From Trichobilharzia szidati (lineage: Eukaryota > Platyhelminthes > Trematoda > Strigeidida > Schistosomatidae): a stretch of 64,000 nt of DNA. Position 1 is the stretch's first letter. Each line of letters begins with the position of its first letter. The translations under genes were made by a program, and so were the position numbers. The notes under the pieces were generated by a model. It made no database searches. It worked only from the letters and a program-made list of their open reading frames with translations, and was not told the DNA's origin. The stretch lies in contig OX235272.1 of assembly GCA_944472155.2 (NCBI GenBank), positions 90,216,020-90,280,019 of the forward strand. The letters are read 5' to 3'. Positions 43,681 through 53,379 of this stretch are shown here, piece after piece.

Positions 43681-45810
43681 ACCACATTGCTAGAAGACTT
43701 ATTCCGGCGAGCTCCGAATTCAAGGAGGAGCGAAAGCTGCGCAAAAGGAAACTTACGAAAAGTCTCCGCAAGGACCGTGAACAGTGGTGGGCGACAAAGG
43801 TGAAAGAAATGGAAAAAGCATCGGCGATAGGCAACACCAGACAACTATTCAGGCTTATCAGGGAAACAGGTGGTAAAAGGCAAATGATAAGCGAAACAAT
43901 CTCTGAAAAAAATGGCACCATAATTAGCTCCCAGGATAGACGTCTGGAGCGCTGGAAAGAACACTACGAGGAGCAGTTTAATTGGCCCACATCCACACTT
44001 AGCCTGCCGGACATCCAACACCTCCCTGAATGGGATATAGACACAGGTCCTCCTTCCTTAACTGAGGTTACTAGAGCAGCCACTAATCTGAAGCAAGGCA
44101 AAGCAGCGGGAACTGATGGATTGACTCCAGAGGTATTTAAGTACGGTGGAGACAGTTTACTGTCTGCGTTAACTGAGGTTCTAGGCAGCGTCTGGGAATC
44201 AGAGGAAGTCCCATCGGGTTGGTGTAAGTCGCTGATCATCCCGATATACAAGAAGGGAGACAAGTCTTCTTGTGATAATCACAGAGGCATTAGCTTGACC
44301 AATATAGTATCCAAAATCCTAGGCTCAATAATACTGCGTAGATTAAGTGGTGCTCGGGAGACACAAACACGAGAAAACCAGGCAGGTTTTAGGCCAGGAA
44401 GAGGGTGCATTGATCATATCTTCACCCTTCGACAGATTCTAGAACATAGGCATTCCTACCGGCGTCCGACAATCATTATATTTCTTGACCTAAAGGCGGC
44501 ATTCGATTCTGTCGACCGGGAGGTTCTCTGGCGATGCTTGGCTGTAAAGGGAATGCCGAGAAAATACATTGCACTGATTAAGGCACTCTACTCGTACTCA
44601 TCCAGCCAGGTGAGGGCTTGTGGCGAGTTGTCATCTGAAGTGGTGACGACTAGTGGCGTCCGTCAAGGATGCCCATTATCCCCATTCCTATTCAACTTCA
44701 TCATAGATGTACTAATGGACTTAACCCTAACTCACTTCAGCGACTCAGGGATTGACTTGCTACCAGGGAAGAATCTCGTTGACTTAGAATATGCGGACGA
44801 TATAGTCCTTCTAGGCGAGGACTCTGACAAAATGCAGAGTCTACTGAACACCTTGAGCTGCAATCTAAGAATGTTTGGCATGCGATTCGCCCCTGTAAAA
44901 TGTAAGATGATGCTGCAGGATTGGACTTCACCGACCCCTAGATTAGAAATAGGAAGTGAAGTGGTAGAGCACGTTGACCGCTTCAATTACTTGGGAAGTA
45001 CCATCAGCCCCAACGGGTTGATCGCCGACGAAATCTCAGCACGAATACAGAGGGCTAGGTTCGCATACGCCAGTTTACGCCGTCTCTGGCGTAGACGCGA
45101 TATCCGACTATCGACCAAAGGGCGTGTGTACTGCTCAACAGTCCGCTCCGTCCTCCTTTATGGCTGTGAGACCTGGCCATTGAGAGCAGAAGACATGAAA
45201 AGATTAGCTGTGTTCGATCATAGGTGTCTGCGTTCCATCTCCCGTGTGAAGTGGTATAATAAGGTGAGCAATATTGAGGTTAGGCGTCGAGTGCTAGGTA
45301 AGGAGGGGAAATCAATCGACGAGACTGTGAAATTACATCGACTGAGATGGTTGGGACATGTGTTACGTATGCCTAGTCATCGCCTTCCTCGACGGGCAAT
45401 GTTAGCTGATATAGGGCCAGGCTGGAAAAGAGCTAGCGGCGGTCAAACGAAAACATGGCACCAGTCAATGAAATCCACAACAGTTAGTCTAAGTCACGTA
45501 GGGAGATGTAGACTTCCTGGTTGGGGTCCTCGGGATGGTAAAAACCAATGGTTGGAAACAATTGGTGACATGGCTCAAAATCGTTCTCAGTGGCGCAGAT
45601 GCATCCACTCCTTGTGACTTATGATTTCCAATGAAACTGTTTTGTTCTCCGTTATTACTATTCCTTTGTCTCACACCTCTGTTTACTGACTATATTATGC
45701 ATTTCTCCTACTTTCTTCTCTTGCTTTGTGTGCTACATGGAGTGTGGCGACTTGAACTGCCGCACATCTGTGCAAAGTTCTATGTCGAAAACAGACAGAC
45801 CACATTGCTA
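43681..45810 (+). mobile_element. RTE-A non-LTR retrotransposon with 12-bp target-site duplication
   Basis: The insertion 43693-45798 is bracketed by accacattgcta (43681-43692 and 45799-45810). It is 5' truncated inside the linker between endonuclease and reverse transcriptase: the 25495-27835 copy continues the same frame upstream (ELIDA before RRLIP). It has a ~180-bp 3' UTR ending ctatgtcgaaaacagacag. Non-LTR placement is certain; RTE-clade placement is from memory of related schistosome elements. Confidence 0.92.
43692..45617 (+). CDS. RTE-A reverse transcriptase, intact except N-terminal truncation
   Basis: The element-derived ORF is ~641 residues with no stop. Domains: linker EQWWATKVKEMEKASAIGNT; KAAGTDGLTPEVFKYGGDSL; IIPIYKKGDKSSCDNHRGIS; ENQAGFRPGRGCIDHIFTLR; motif A IIFLDLKAAFDSVDREVLW (catalytic Asp in FLDLKAAFD); motif B TTSGVRQGCPLSPFLFNFII; motif C DLEYADDIVLLGED (YADD); then thumb-like RIQRARFAYASLRRLWRRRD, VLLYGCETWPLRAEDMKRL and the C-terminal [20 protein letters not shown] ending WRRCIHSL. 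The annotated-looking ATG at 43629 lies in flanking host DNA: 21 codons of target sequence read through in frame. The apurinic-type endonuclease is missing, so the copy is not autonomous. Confidence 0.92.
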   Translation, partial: RRLIPASSEFKEERKLRKRKLTKSLRKDREQWWATKVKEMEKASAIGNTRQLFRLIRETGGKRQMISETISEKNGTIISSQDRRLERWKEHYEEQFNWPTSTLSLPDIQHLPEWDIDTGPPSLTEVTRAATNLKQGKAAGTDGLTPEVFKYGGDSLLSALTEVLGSVWESEEVPSGWCKSLIIPIYKKGDKSSCDNHRGISLTNIVSKILGSIILRRLSGARETQTRENQAGFRPGRGCIDHIFTLRQILEHRHSYRRPTIIIFLDLKAAFDSVDREVLWRCLAVKGMPRKYIALIKALYSYSSSQVRACGELSSEVVTTSGVRQGCPLSPFLFNFIIDVLMDLTLTHFSDSGIDLLPGKNLVDLEYADDIVLLGEDSDKMQSLLNTLSCNLRMFGMRFAPVKCKMMLQDWTSPTPRLEIGSEVVEHVDRFNYLGSTISPNGLIADEISARIQRARFAYASLRRLWRRRDIRLSTKGRVYCSTVRSVLLYGCETWPLRAEDMKRLAVFDHRCLRSISRVKWYNKVSNIEVRRRVLGKEGKSIDETVKLHRLRWLGHVLRMPSHRLPRRAMLADIGPGWKRASGGQTKTWHQSMKSTTVSLSHVGRCRLPGWGPRDGKNQWLETIGDMAQNRSQWRRCIHSL

Positions 45811-46185
45811 ACTACTGTCACTCTAACCACTTCATGCTGAATGAAGTAGGAGATTATACTGGACTATAACAACGATACAGCAATTAAAGGGGTTGGACAT
45901 CCAGTTCGCAAAATGGACTATGCAGAATTTACTTTGTGCTAAATGTACCCAACCAGCACAAAATCCAATCGATTTTAACCTTTTTAAAACACCTACTATC
46001 ATGGACCAGAAGTGTATCTTAACGTATTATATATTCTCTGTTTTGTGATATATACTTCCAACTTTCCTGTGCGAATACACTTGTACTATTCGTCCATTAA
46101 TTAGACGACCAGAAAGAATCATCTAGGAATTCTATGACGTTAGTGGTAGACAGACAACATATTTGAAGCCGTCCGATTCACAAGA
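45811..46185. other. Unassigned stretch
   Basis: Nothing recognised between RTE-A and PLE-D. Confidence 0.35.
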
Positions 46186-47195
46186 AAAGAAGAATTAGAT
46201 TTAAAAAATCCTATTTTTAGATGTCTTAATCAGGAGAACTAACACAGGAAATTTAGAAACACAAGTATATAGAAAATCAACTCACACAGATCAAATACTC
46301 AACTATAGTGGCAATAACCCAATTACCCACAAAAGAAACTGTGTAAAGACATTGTTTAAAAGAGCTCAAACACACTGTAGCACTTCAGCGTTGTAAAGAA
46401 TAGAAGAAAAATACCTACTGTCTTCAAAAAGAATGGATATCCTCACAATTTCATCAAAAAGTGTTTAAAATCGAGTCACAACACCAACAAGAAACCATCA
46501 TCAAAGACTACAAGAAAATTCATCCTACCATACATGAAAAATATCTCTGAAATAACAGCTAGAATATTAAAACCGTTTGAAATACATATAGCACACAAGT
46601 CACCAGCCAGTCAGCACAATCACTTCATTCGATATTGTGCAAACAGAAAGATCCAACAGAAAAAGAAGATAAAATTATAATCATTTATAAAATAAACTGT
46701 ATGATCTGTAACAGATATTACATCGGCCAAATTGGGAGTCCCCTTCGAATCAGAATCCAGGATCATAAATTAGCTGTGAAAAGACATAATATATATTCCT
46801 GTTTCATATCAATGCATATAGATAGTTATGGACATCAGTTTGATTGGGATGATGTCGAAATTTTAGACAGAGGAAACACCAAAATTGCTAGAAGCCTAGT
46901 ACTCAAGCGAATCAGCGATTAACAGACATGTTAATATGGACCAAATATACCAAGTAATGAAAAGCAAGTTATGTGACGAGAAATTTAAAAATCCAAATCA
47001 ATAAAAATGATCGATACATATGTAAAGATGGTTACCAGGAGACACAATTCTATCATTCATGGAGAATTCAAATGAGCTCATTTCGTGCTAAAACTTGCGC
47101 TGAAGATGTTGTCCAGAAGGACGACGAAAGCTCCACAATTAAACCAACCAGCTCAGAGAACACAACTAATTGCAATACAGACAGTCTATACTAGT
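46186..47195 (+). pseudogene. PLE-D Penelope-like element, C-terminal part
   Basis: In one frame FLDVLIRRTNTGNLETQVYR and THTDQILNYSGNNPITHKRN (post-catalytic PLE segment, motif D FLDV). After frameshifts the frame 46635-46922 encodes the GIY-YIG nuclease: IYKINCMICNRYYIGQIGSP, RIRIQDHKLAVKRHN, IDSYGHQFDWDDVEIL and GNTKIARSLVLKR. The sequence IYQVMKSK follows. The tail has CTGAAGA-TGTTGTCC-agaa-GGACGAC-GAAAGC at 47101-47134. It lacks the catalytic reverse-transcriptase core. Confidence 0.8.
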
Positions 47196-47877
47196 GCACA
47201 ACTATGGCTATAACAGGTGACCCATTTCGCTGACAAGATATCATTAGGAACCGTGAATCAAGACCATGTTGATAGACTACAGAAGCAGCTAAAAAAGCAG
47301 TCATCCTGAAAGTGCATGGTTCTTAAAGTGTATTTAAACTTCTGTTAAATAAACTGAGTAATGTATTTTGACCTCATTGTCTAAATTCTACTTTCAAGTT
47401 TAATGTGTCAGTACTTCAATATTATAATAAATATGAACACCAATGGAGCGTGAAAAATATATTTAATTACTATGGCCATATATAAATTTTTAAAAATCAT
47501 TATTAGCAAAGTTAATTCACAGGTCACGGTCGATCAATTCAGACTGTGTGAATATTGAGCGGGTGACTCATAACTTCAAATATTAGTTTGAGTAATGTGA
47601 TAGCATGTAAAGAGATTGAAATTAACCGACGTGTTGCTAGGCTATTCACAAATCATATTGGAATAAATGTGTCCAAATACTAGTTCACTCATAATCTTAT
47701 GTCTTTTGCATCGCCTAGCAACATGCCGTTTAAAGTCAGTCATGTAAATGCACGTTGAAATAATAACTCAGATAGGATTATTAGTGAAGTAGAATTTGAG
47801 CATATTCTAGTCTCATAATCTACCTAGCAGTTACGAAAAAAATGATTGGTCGTCCTAGTTAACTTTGTTAGTCTTTT

Positions 47878-47933
<56 letters not shown>

Positions 47934-47951
47934 ACCACATTAAAGGTCAGC
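47196..47951. repeat. Unassigned stretch with (TA)n and a small inverted repeat
   Basis: A (TA)n tract covers 47880-47931. A 16-bp imperfect inverted repeat pairs cgacgtgttgctaggc (47627-47642) with gcctagcaacatgccg (47714-47729). No gene seen. Confidence 0.5.
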
Positions 47952-49187
47952 TAGATCAGCGGATCATCATTGAACAAAGCTTGGAATGGCAGTCACCTCT
48001 CTATCTCAACTTCATCGACTTTGAAAAGGCCTTCGACAGCGTCGATTGAGAGGTAATTTGGAAACTACTACGCTACTATGGGGTGCCACCGACAATTATA
48101 CATCTCATCCAACAGATGTACGACAATGCTGCATGCCAAGTAATCCACAACGGGAAACTTACGGAATCCTTCGAAGTGAGGACAGGAGTAAGACAAGCTG
48201 GCTGCCTACTATCGCCAATGATTTTCCTGATTACAGTAGACTGGATAATGTGACAAACAGCGGCGGGCAATCAGGAAACAGGCATAAAATGGACTCACAC
48301 AAAAAACTTGGAGGATCTGAACTTCGCCGATGATATATGTCTGAATTCCCACAAACTGGAAGATATTCCAGCGAAAAGCAACGAGTTAGCAGAAGAAGCA
48401 TCAAAGACTTCAGGTGAACATAGAGAAAACGGAGGTGATGAAAATTCCTGGGCAACACCATCAACAGCAACAACAACAACAACAACTGACAACAATCAGC
48501 ATAAATGGGAGGAACCTGAAAGAAACAACCTCCTTCACCTACCTACCTACCTGGAAAGCATCGTTTCAACTACAGGCGGATGGGACTGACGAGGATATCA
48601 AAGCAAGAATCGGAAAAGCAAAACAAGCTTTCACTACTCTCAAGTCTGTGTGGAGGTCAACAGCACTCAACATCAAAAATAAGATCCGGATTTTCAACTC
48701 CAATGTGAAGTCAGTGCTACTTAGTATACGGATCAGAGACTTGCACTGCGCGACATAAAGAGCATCTCAAACAAACTACAGACCTTCATTAACAGTTGTC
48801 TTCGCTCAATACTCAAGATCAGATGGCCCGCTAGAAAAGATCAACAACAGAGATCTCTGGGAGCGAACCAACCCATCAGGAACCGATTGTGAAACAAATA
48901 GGCAGGAAGAAATGGAGATGGATTGGCCATACTCTGAGGAAACCATCAAGTGACATCACTAGACAAGCCATCGCTCGAGTGGAACCGGAAGGGAAGTGTT
49001 GAGTTGGTCATCAGTGCAAGGGTGACTTGGAGGTCATGTGAAGAGGAGATGAAAACGTGTGGACAGACTTGGAGCCAGATGAAGACATTGGCATAGAACC
49101 GAACGCAATGGAGACGCACGGCTGAAGCCCTATGTTCCCCTAGGAATTAAAGGAAACAATAATAATAAATAATAATAGATCAGCGGA
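47952..49187 (+). mobile_element. RTE-B copy with 12-bp target-site duplication
   Basis: The body 47964-49175 is flanked by tagatcagcgga at 47952-47963 and 49176-49187. It starts further 5' than the other young copy: IIIEQSLEWQSPLYLNFIDF, EKAFDSVD (motif A) then a stop, CQVIHNGKL-type segment, FADD region with frameshifts, [37 protein letters not shown] and the terminal part, ending gaattaaaggaaacaataataata. Part of 48466-48492 is an expanded CAA run. Several frameshifts and a stop show it is dead despite its young flanks. Confidence 0.9.
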
Positions 49188-49369
49188 CAATAAACAGTTT
49201 TGATTGGATGTCTGTTTTCCAAAGGTTACACCTCGAGACGAAAAGTAGTCCAATGAGATTACTTCTTGACCATGACGTAAACCAAATCGAGATCTGAGGG
49301 ATGAACACTTCTACTTCTATAGCCATTAACTTAAAATGTTGTTTTCAACTTTGGCTGTTTCCTGTCAAT

Positions 49370-49420
49370 CTGCGTCTATATACTACTGATAAATCTTGTC
49401 GGTAGCACGCGATACAATTG
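49370..49420 (-). mobile_element. LTR-2 scrap
   Basis: The minus strand reads cgtgctaccgacaagattta, matching the LTR-2 start at 41264 and the end of 61332-61576. About 50 bp only. Confidence 0.5.
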
Positions 49421-49439
49421 TTTATTACTATCCTTTTTT

Positions 49440-50000
49440 TATTTCCGAGTAGAAGTTGAGGATCCAGTGGCACAACTCCACTTCATTCGGTTCTCTATCA
49501 TCCCTTGTAACTGGCTGCCTGCACAACTGCCCCTACAATCTTTCATGCCCTCTTCAATTGATCTCCACTATATCATCCTCGGATGCTTAGTCTGTTGCTT
49601 CCCATTCAGATTCCCCTCGAGGACATGACGTCTCCTCAGCATGTTCAATCCATCTCCACTTTGTTTTGTCCAGATTTATTGGGTAATAATTTCTTGACAG
49701 GTCCCCTACCTGCCAAAGTTCCTTGTTGTTTATTCTTTCCGGCTGGCCATTTAGTTTTAGTCTAGAGTACAAGCCTGTTAAAAGTGCTTTTGGTGGCACA
49801 CGAGTCAAGTCCGACTTGGTACTAGTTTTGAAGATTCAGGTCTTTGTTTGTGCCCTGAGTACTGCAGATCTCCGTATCACATTGATTTCAGATTAATAAA
49901 CGCCTGTCTTGTTTCAGCATACTCATTTCTGCCACCTGTAGTTGAAATCATGCTAAGTGAGAGAGAGACGACTTCCTTAGCTATCTCCAAGTTGTTGGGT
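49440..50000 (-). mobile_element. RTE-B copy, heavily decayed
   Basis: On the minus strand KTKWRWIEHAEET corresponds to the [11 protein letters not shown] segment, with ATCR-like terminal sequence near 49500-49600 and the TDEDV region near 49930. Many indels. It lies head-to-head with the next copy. Confidence 0.65.
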
Positions 50001-50204
50001 CAATTATTTTGTTTCTTTCTTATCAGTTCTTTGAAGATTGATACAGTATGACTTAAATAGTTATTTACTCCATCAGTTTTGTTAAGAAGATAAATTTAGA
50101 AGGAGAAGAAAACAGAATTCTAAAACTGAAATAGTACTCTTGTGAATATTAAAAAACATAATATGTTCTTTCTGCAGTTGAGTGGTCTCCCCTTGAGCTA
50201 TATG

Positions 50205-51040
50205 ATAATATCACGTATCAGGTGATCGACAACGGAAAACTCAGTGAGGCATTTAAAGTGAATATAAGAGTAAGACAAACCCACCTGCCTACTATCACCT
50301 ATGATGCTCCTTATTCTGGCGACACAACGTGTGTGAGGATTGAGAAGACAGGAATAGGACGGCTCGATAAGAAGGCTCTAGAAAGTCTGGATTTCACGGA
50401 TGAGTTGTTTCTAATGTCATATAAACTCGAAGACCTTCAAGCGAAAATCAACAAACTCGCAGAAAAGGCAGGCAGTAAAGACAGGAATTCGAATGAAGAT
50501 AGAGAAAACAGAGGTCATAAAGATACCCAACAGACCAACAACAGCAATCATCACGAATCACTACGAACGGCAGAAATTTGAAAGAGGTTGGTTCAGTCAC
50601 CCATATTGGCAGCATATCGTTTCAAATGCAGGCAGTCACCATGGATGAGGATGTGAAAATCAGCCAGGATCACACTGAAATCAGTTGAAAATCTTCTGCA
50701 ATCAACATAAAGAGTAAAATTCGGATTTTCAACACCAATGTTAGATTAGTTCTTCTTTATGATTCAAAGACATAGTGTGAGCGCTACGTAAAGCATTTCT
50801 AACAAACCACTGAGGACTTTTATCAACAGCTGCCTTCACTGGCTGCACACTGAAAATCAGATGATGGGCCGGAAAGAATTAGCAACAAGGAACTCTGACT
50901 GCCGACGAACTGATCAAGAATTTTCTGCCCAACGGATATTCCGGAGAAAGTGGAGATAGAGGAGACCATTGGGTGACGTCACCTGCAAGGCATAACCTCG
51001 AGTGGAGCCCAAGTGAGAAACAACAAGTTTGGCATTGGTC
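50205..51040 (+). pseudogene. RTE-B copy, decayed
   Basis: The frame 50222-50581 reads VRQTHLPTITYDAP, KKALESLDFTDELFLMSYKL (motif C degraded from FADD to FTDE) and EDLQAKINKLAEKAGSK. The TDEDVK, NTNVRLVLL and WRRP equivalents follow in other frames up to about 51040. A SINE-2 is attached at the 3' end. Confidence 0.7.
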
Positions 51041-51044
51041 CTAG

Positions 51045-51250
51045 TGTGAGGAGATGGTGTAGGGAGCAAGGGGTTCGGTCCCCGGCTGGCTTACTCCTAA
51101 ACCTCTCCTAGCTATTCAGTAAGCCAAGTAGAGAGGGGAGTTTGAGTGTGAAGCTAACAATCCCACTACATAAAAAAGAAACACGAATACTACCGAAGCT
51201 TCATAGCTCAAGCCTGAAGCCCAGTCTTCCTCTAGGAACTCAAAGCATTA
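51045..51250 (+). repeat. SINE-2, decayed head
   Basis: The B-box-like ggggttcggtccccggctgg and the SINE-2 body (gaagctaacaatcccac, gaagcttcatagctcaagc) and 3' end (cctctaggaactcaaag) are in order. The A-box is poorly conserved. Confidence 0.6.
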
Positions 51251-51590
51251 ACATAAAATAGAAAATAATAAAACCAGTAAAGTCTTTGTAAAATAAATCT
51301 GTGTCAGAAAGAAGAACAGCTTTTAGAAGAAAATAAACCATTTCAGTAGAAAATGTAACCCTCCAATTATTGTTCATTTCTTCTTATAGTAACAACATTT
51401 CAACACACTTTAGAAGCAACCAACCTGTAAAGAGCAGTGCAGTCAGACCAGGCTAACATACTGTCTAAGCAATTCCAACACTCCACAAAATACTACGCAA
51501 TTTTACGAAAAATTAACTTCCATCCAAACAGTTTACAGGTGAAATCTCAACAGCAACGGAACACTCAACTTTCTAGTATTGGTTTGTAGG
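51251..51590. other. Unassigned stretch
   Basis: Nothing recognised. Confidence 0.35.
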
Positions 51591-52160
51591 CATTTGATTG
51601 ACTAGGTACAGGATTTCATCATGAGCTGGCATCGGTTAGAGGACCATTGGAAAACTCAAGGGTGCTGGATGGTTGTTTCGGCCCAGTTTGGGACTCTTCA
51701 GCTCCCAATGAAATCCAGTAACTAATCAGTCAAATCCCTACAAACCAATACTTGAATATCAACGAAATGCTCACTAGCGACTGGTAAGTATTTACCTGCG
51801 GTTCTAGTGGCAAGTCGTGACCAGTAGGGTACAGCAGGTCGGGTGTGAGTAAAAATTCTCCCCATTGATGATACTGGTTAAGGGTTGCGCTATATCGCAA
51901 ATTGGCAGAAGTTGGAATTCATGGGTTGGCCATTGGATAGGGTCCCAGTGGCTTCATGGTCTACGAGCTCACCTTGTAACCAGAAGGTTCTGGGTTCAAA
52001 GCATGGCGGTGGGTGCGTACCGCAGAATGAAGAGTCCGAAACAAATAAGAAAAAATAGTTGTCTAGTAATCCTTGGTTTCACAGCAGTTCTCCACCTGGT
52101 GTCAACTCATGCTCATTTCTGTAAGAAATCAATCAAATCTGTGAGTACCAACACTTGAAA
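51591..52160. repeat. SINE-1 inverted pair (unequal)
   Basis: The minus unit 51591-51700 has only the 3' part up to gggactcttcag. It is followed by a plus-strand 3' terminus and then a longer plus unit (51790-52110) with tRNA-like agtggcttcatggtctacg, B-box-like gggttcaaagc and a degraded hammerhead region (ATGAAGAGTCCGAAAC, helix II deleted). Confidence 0.65.
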
Positions 52161-52734
52161 ACAAAAACTTTCTAATATCATTTTTAAAACAAAATTTGAA
52201 TGTCTATATATTTTTGGTTGGATGCAAAATCTTTGAGTGTAGTTCAGCACGGAATCATTTCAAAAGCCCTGCAGACAAAATACTTAGAAAATGAATAAAA
52301 TTCATTATTGCAGTGAATGAAATATAGATAAAATTGTCTGTCTAACAGTGTTTTTCTCTCTCCACAAATATAAGACTCATCGAAAAAAACAAAAAACAAT
52401 TTTCTTCACTAGATATCTTATCGTTAGTACAGATCACGCATAGATCCATATTTCCAATCATGTGACTGATACGCATATGTATCGATCTTTTTTTACTGAA
52501 AAACAGCTCAGTTTTCGACTGTGGAGCAACAAAAAATCTATAGGACACTGTGTTGAAACAACATTTTGGTTAGATTCATTTTAACAAACTTTACCACTGT
52601 TTAAACTTGAAATTGTTTAAATTACAAGTCAGTAACGAGTTTGAAAGGATGTACAGTTGATGCAGTCAAAACAAATTTATGTAAATTGTAATCTGGAGTT
52701 GCATTCTCTTAGTCTGTAACCTACATACTGACAA
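52161..52734. other. Unassigned stretch
   Basis: AT-rich, with no supported gene or repeat. Confidence 0.35.
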
Positions 52735-52883
52735 ATAGATGGCCAGTAGGAAAGAACTAGCGACAAGGAACTCTAACCTTTGAAGAACCAATCAAGAAGT
52801 TATCTCTTAATAAATATTCTGATTAAGTAATGCCAAAAGTTTCCATTGTGTATGATCAGTATTGTTTGGAATAGTGTTTAATG

Positions 52884-52938
<55 letters not shown>

Positions 52939-53350
52939 TACTGTGGATATATTGATTGATTTTTGTTTAAAAATGAACTCTGTGCAAGTGTGTTAAAACT
53001 GTTTGTGTAGATATACTTAATGATGTCTTTGAGCTGCTAGCAGCTGATGAGTAGCCAACGAGATAAATAATAGTACCATTTTATTCTGCAAAATGTGTTG
53101 TTCTTGCTTTATTCAGAATCGAAGACCCACTGAGAAGACCGCTGGAGTGACATCATGCACCAAGCATACCATTGAGTGGAAGCTGAATGGGAAACGAAGA
53201 GTTGGGCTCGGTCCGAAAATGGCACGGAAGAGATGTTAGTCTATGGGGAATCGTGTAGCCGGCTGAAAGAGGACTGCAGAGAGGAGGATGAAATAGTGAT
53301 GTGCTGTTGAAGTCTTGCGTTCCACTCGGGACCCAAGAGAATAGTAATAT
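52735..53350 (+). mobile_element. RTE-B 3' fragment split by a PLE-F end fragment
   Basis: 52735-52827 corresponds to the CPERI...QEPIVQQI segment and 53118-53350 to the RRP...WRRSCEEE terminus (cactcgggacccaagagaat). The middle (52828-53117) holds a (TA)n tract at 52884-52940 and a PLE-F end with ctgatgag and gttcttgctttattc, homologous to 21690-21770 in reverse complement. Confidence 0.65.
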
Positions 53351-53379
53351 TTCGATAGAGAAAGAAAGACCAGACTTGC

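Noticed and set aside
43619..45000. Minus-strand open frames within 43619-44986
   Set aside because: Shadows of the RTE-A reverse-transcriptase ORF on the plus strand.
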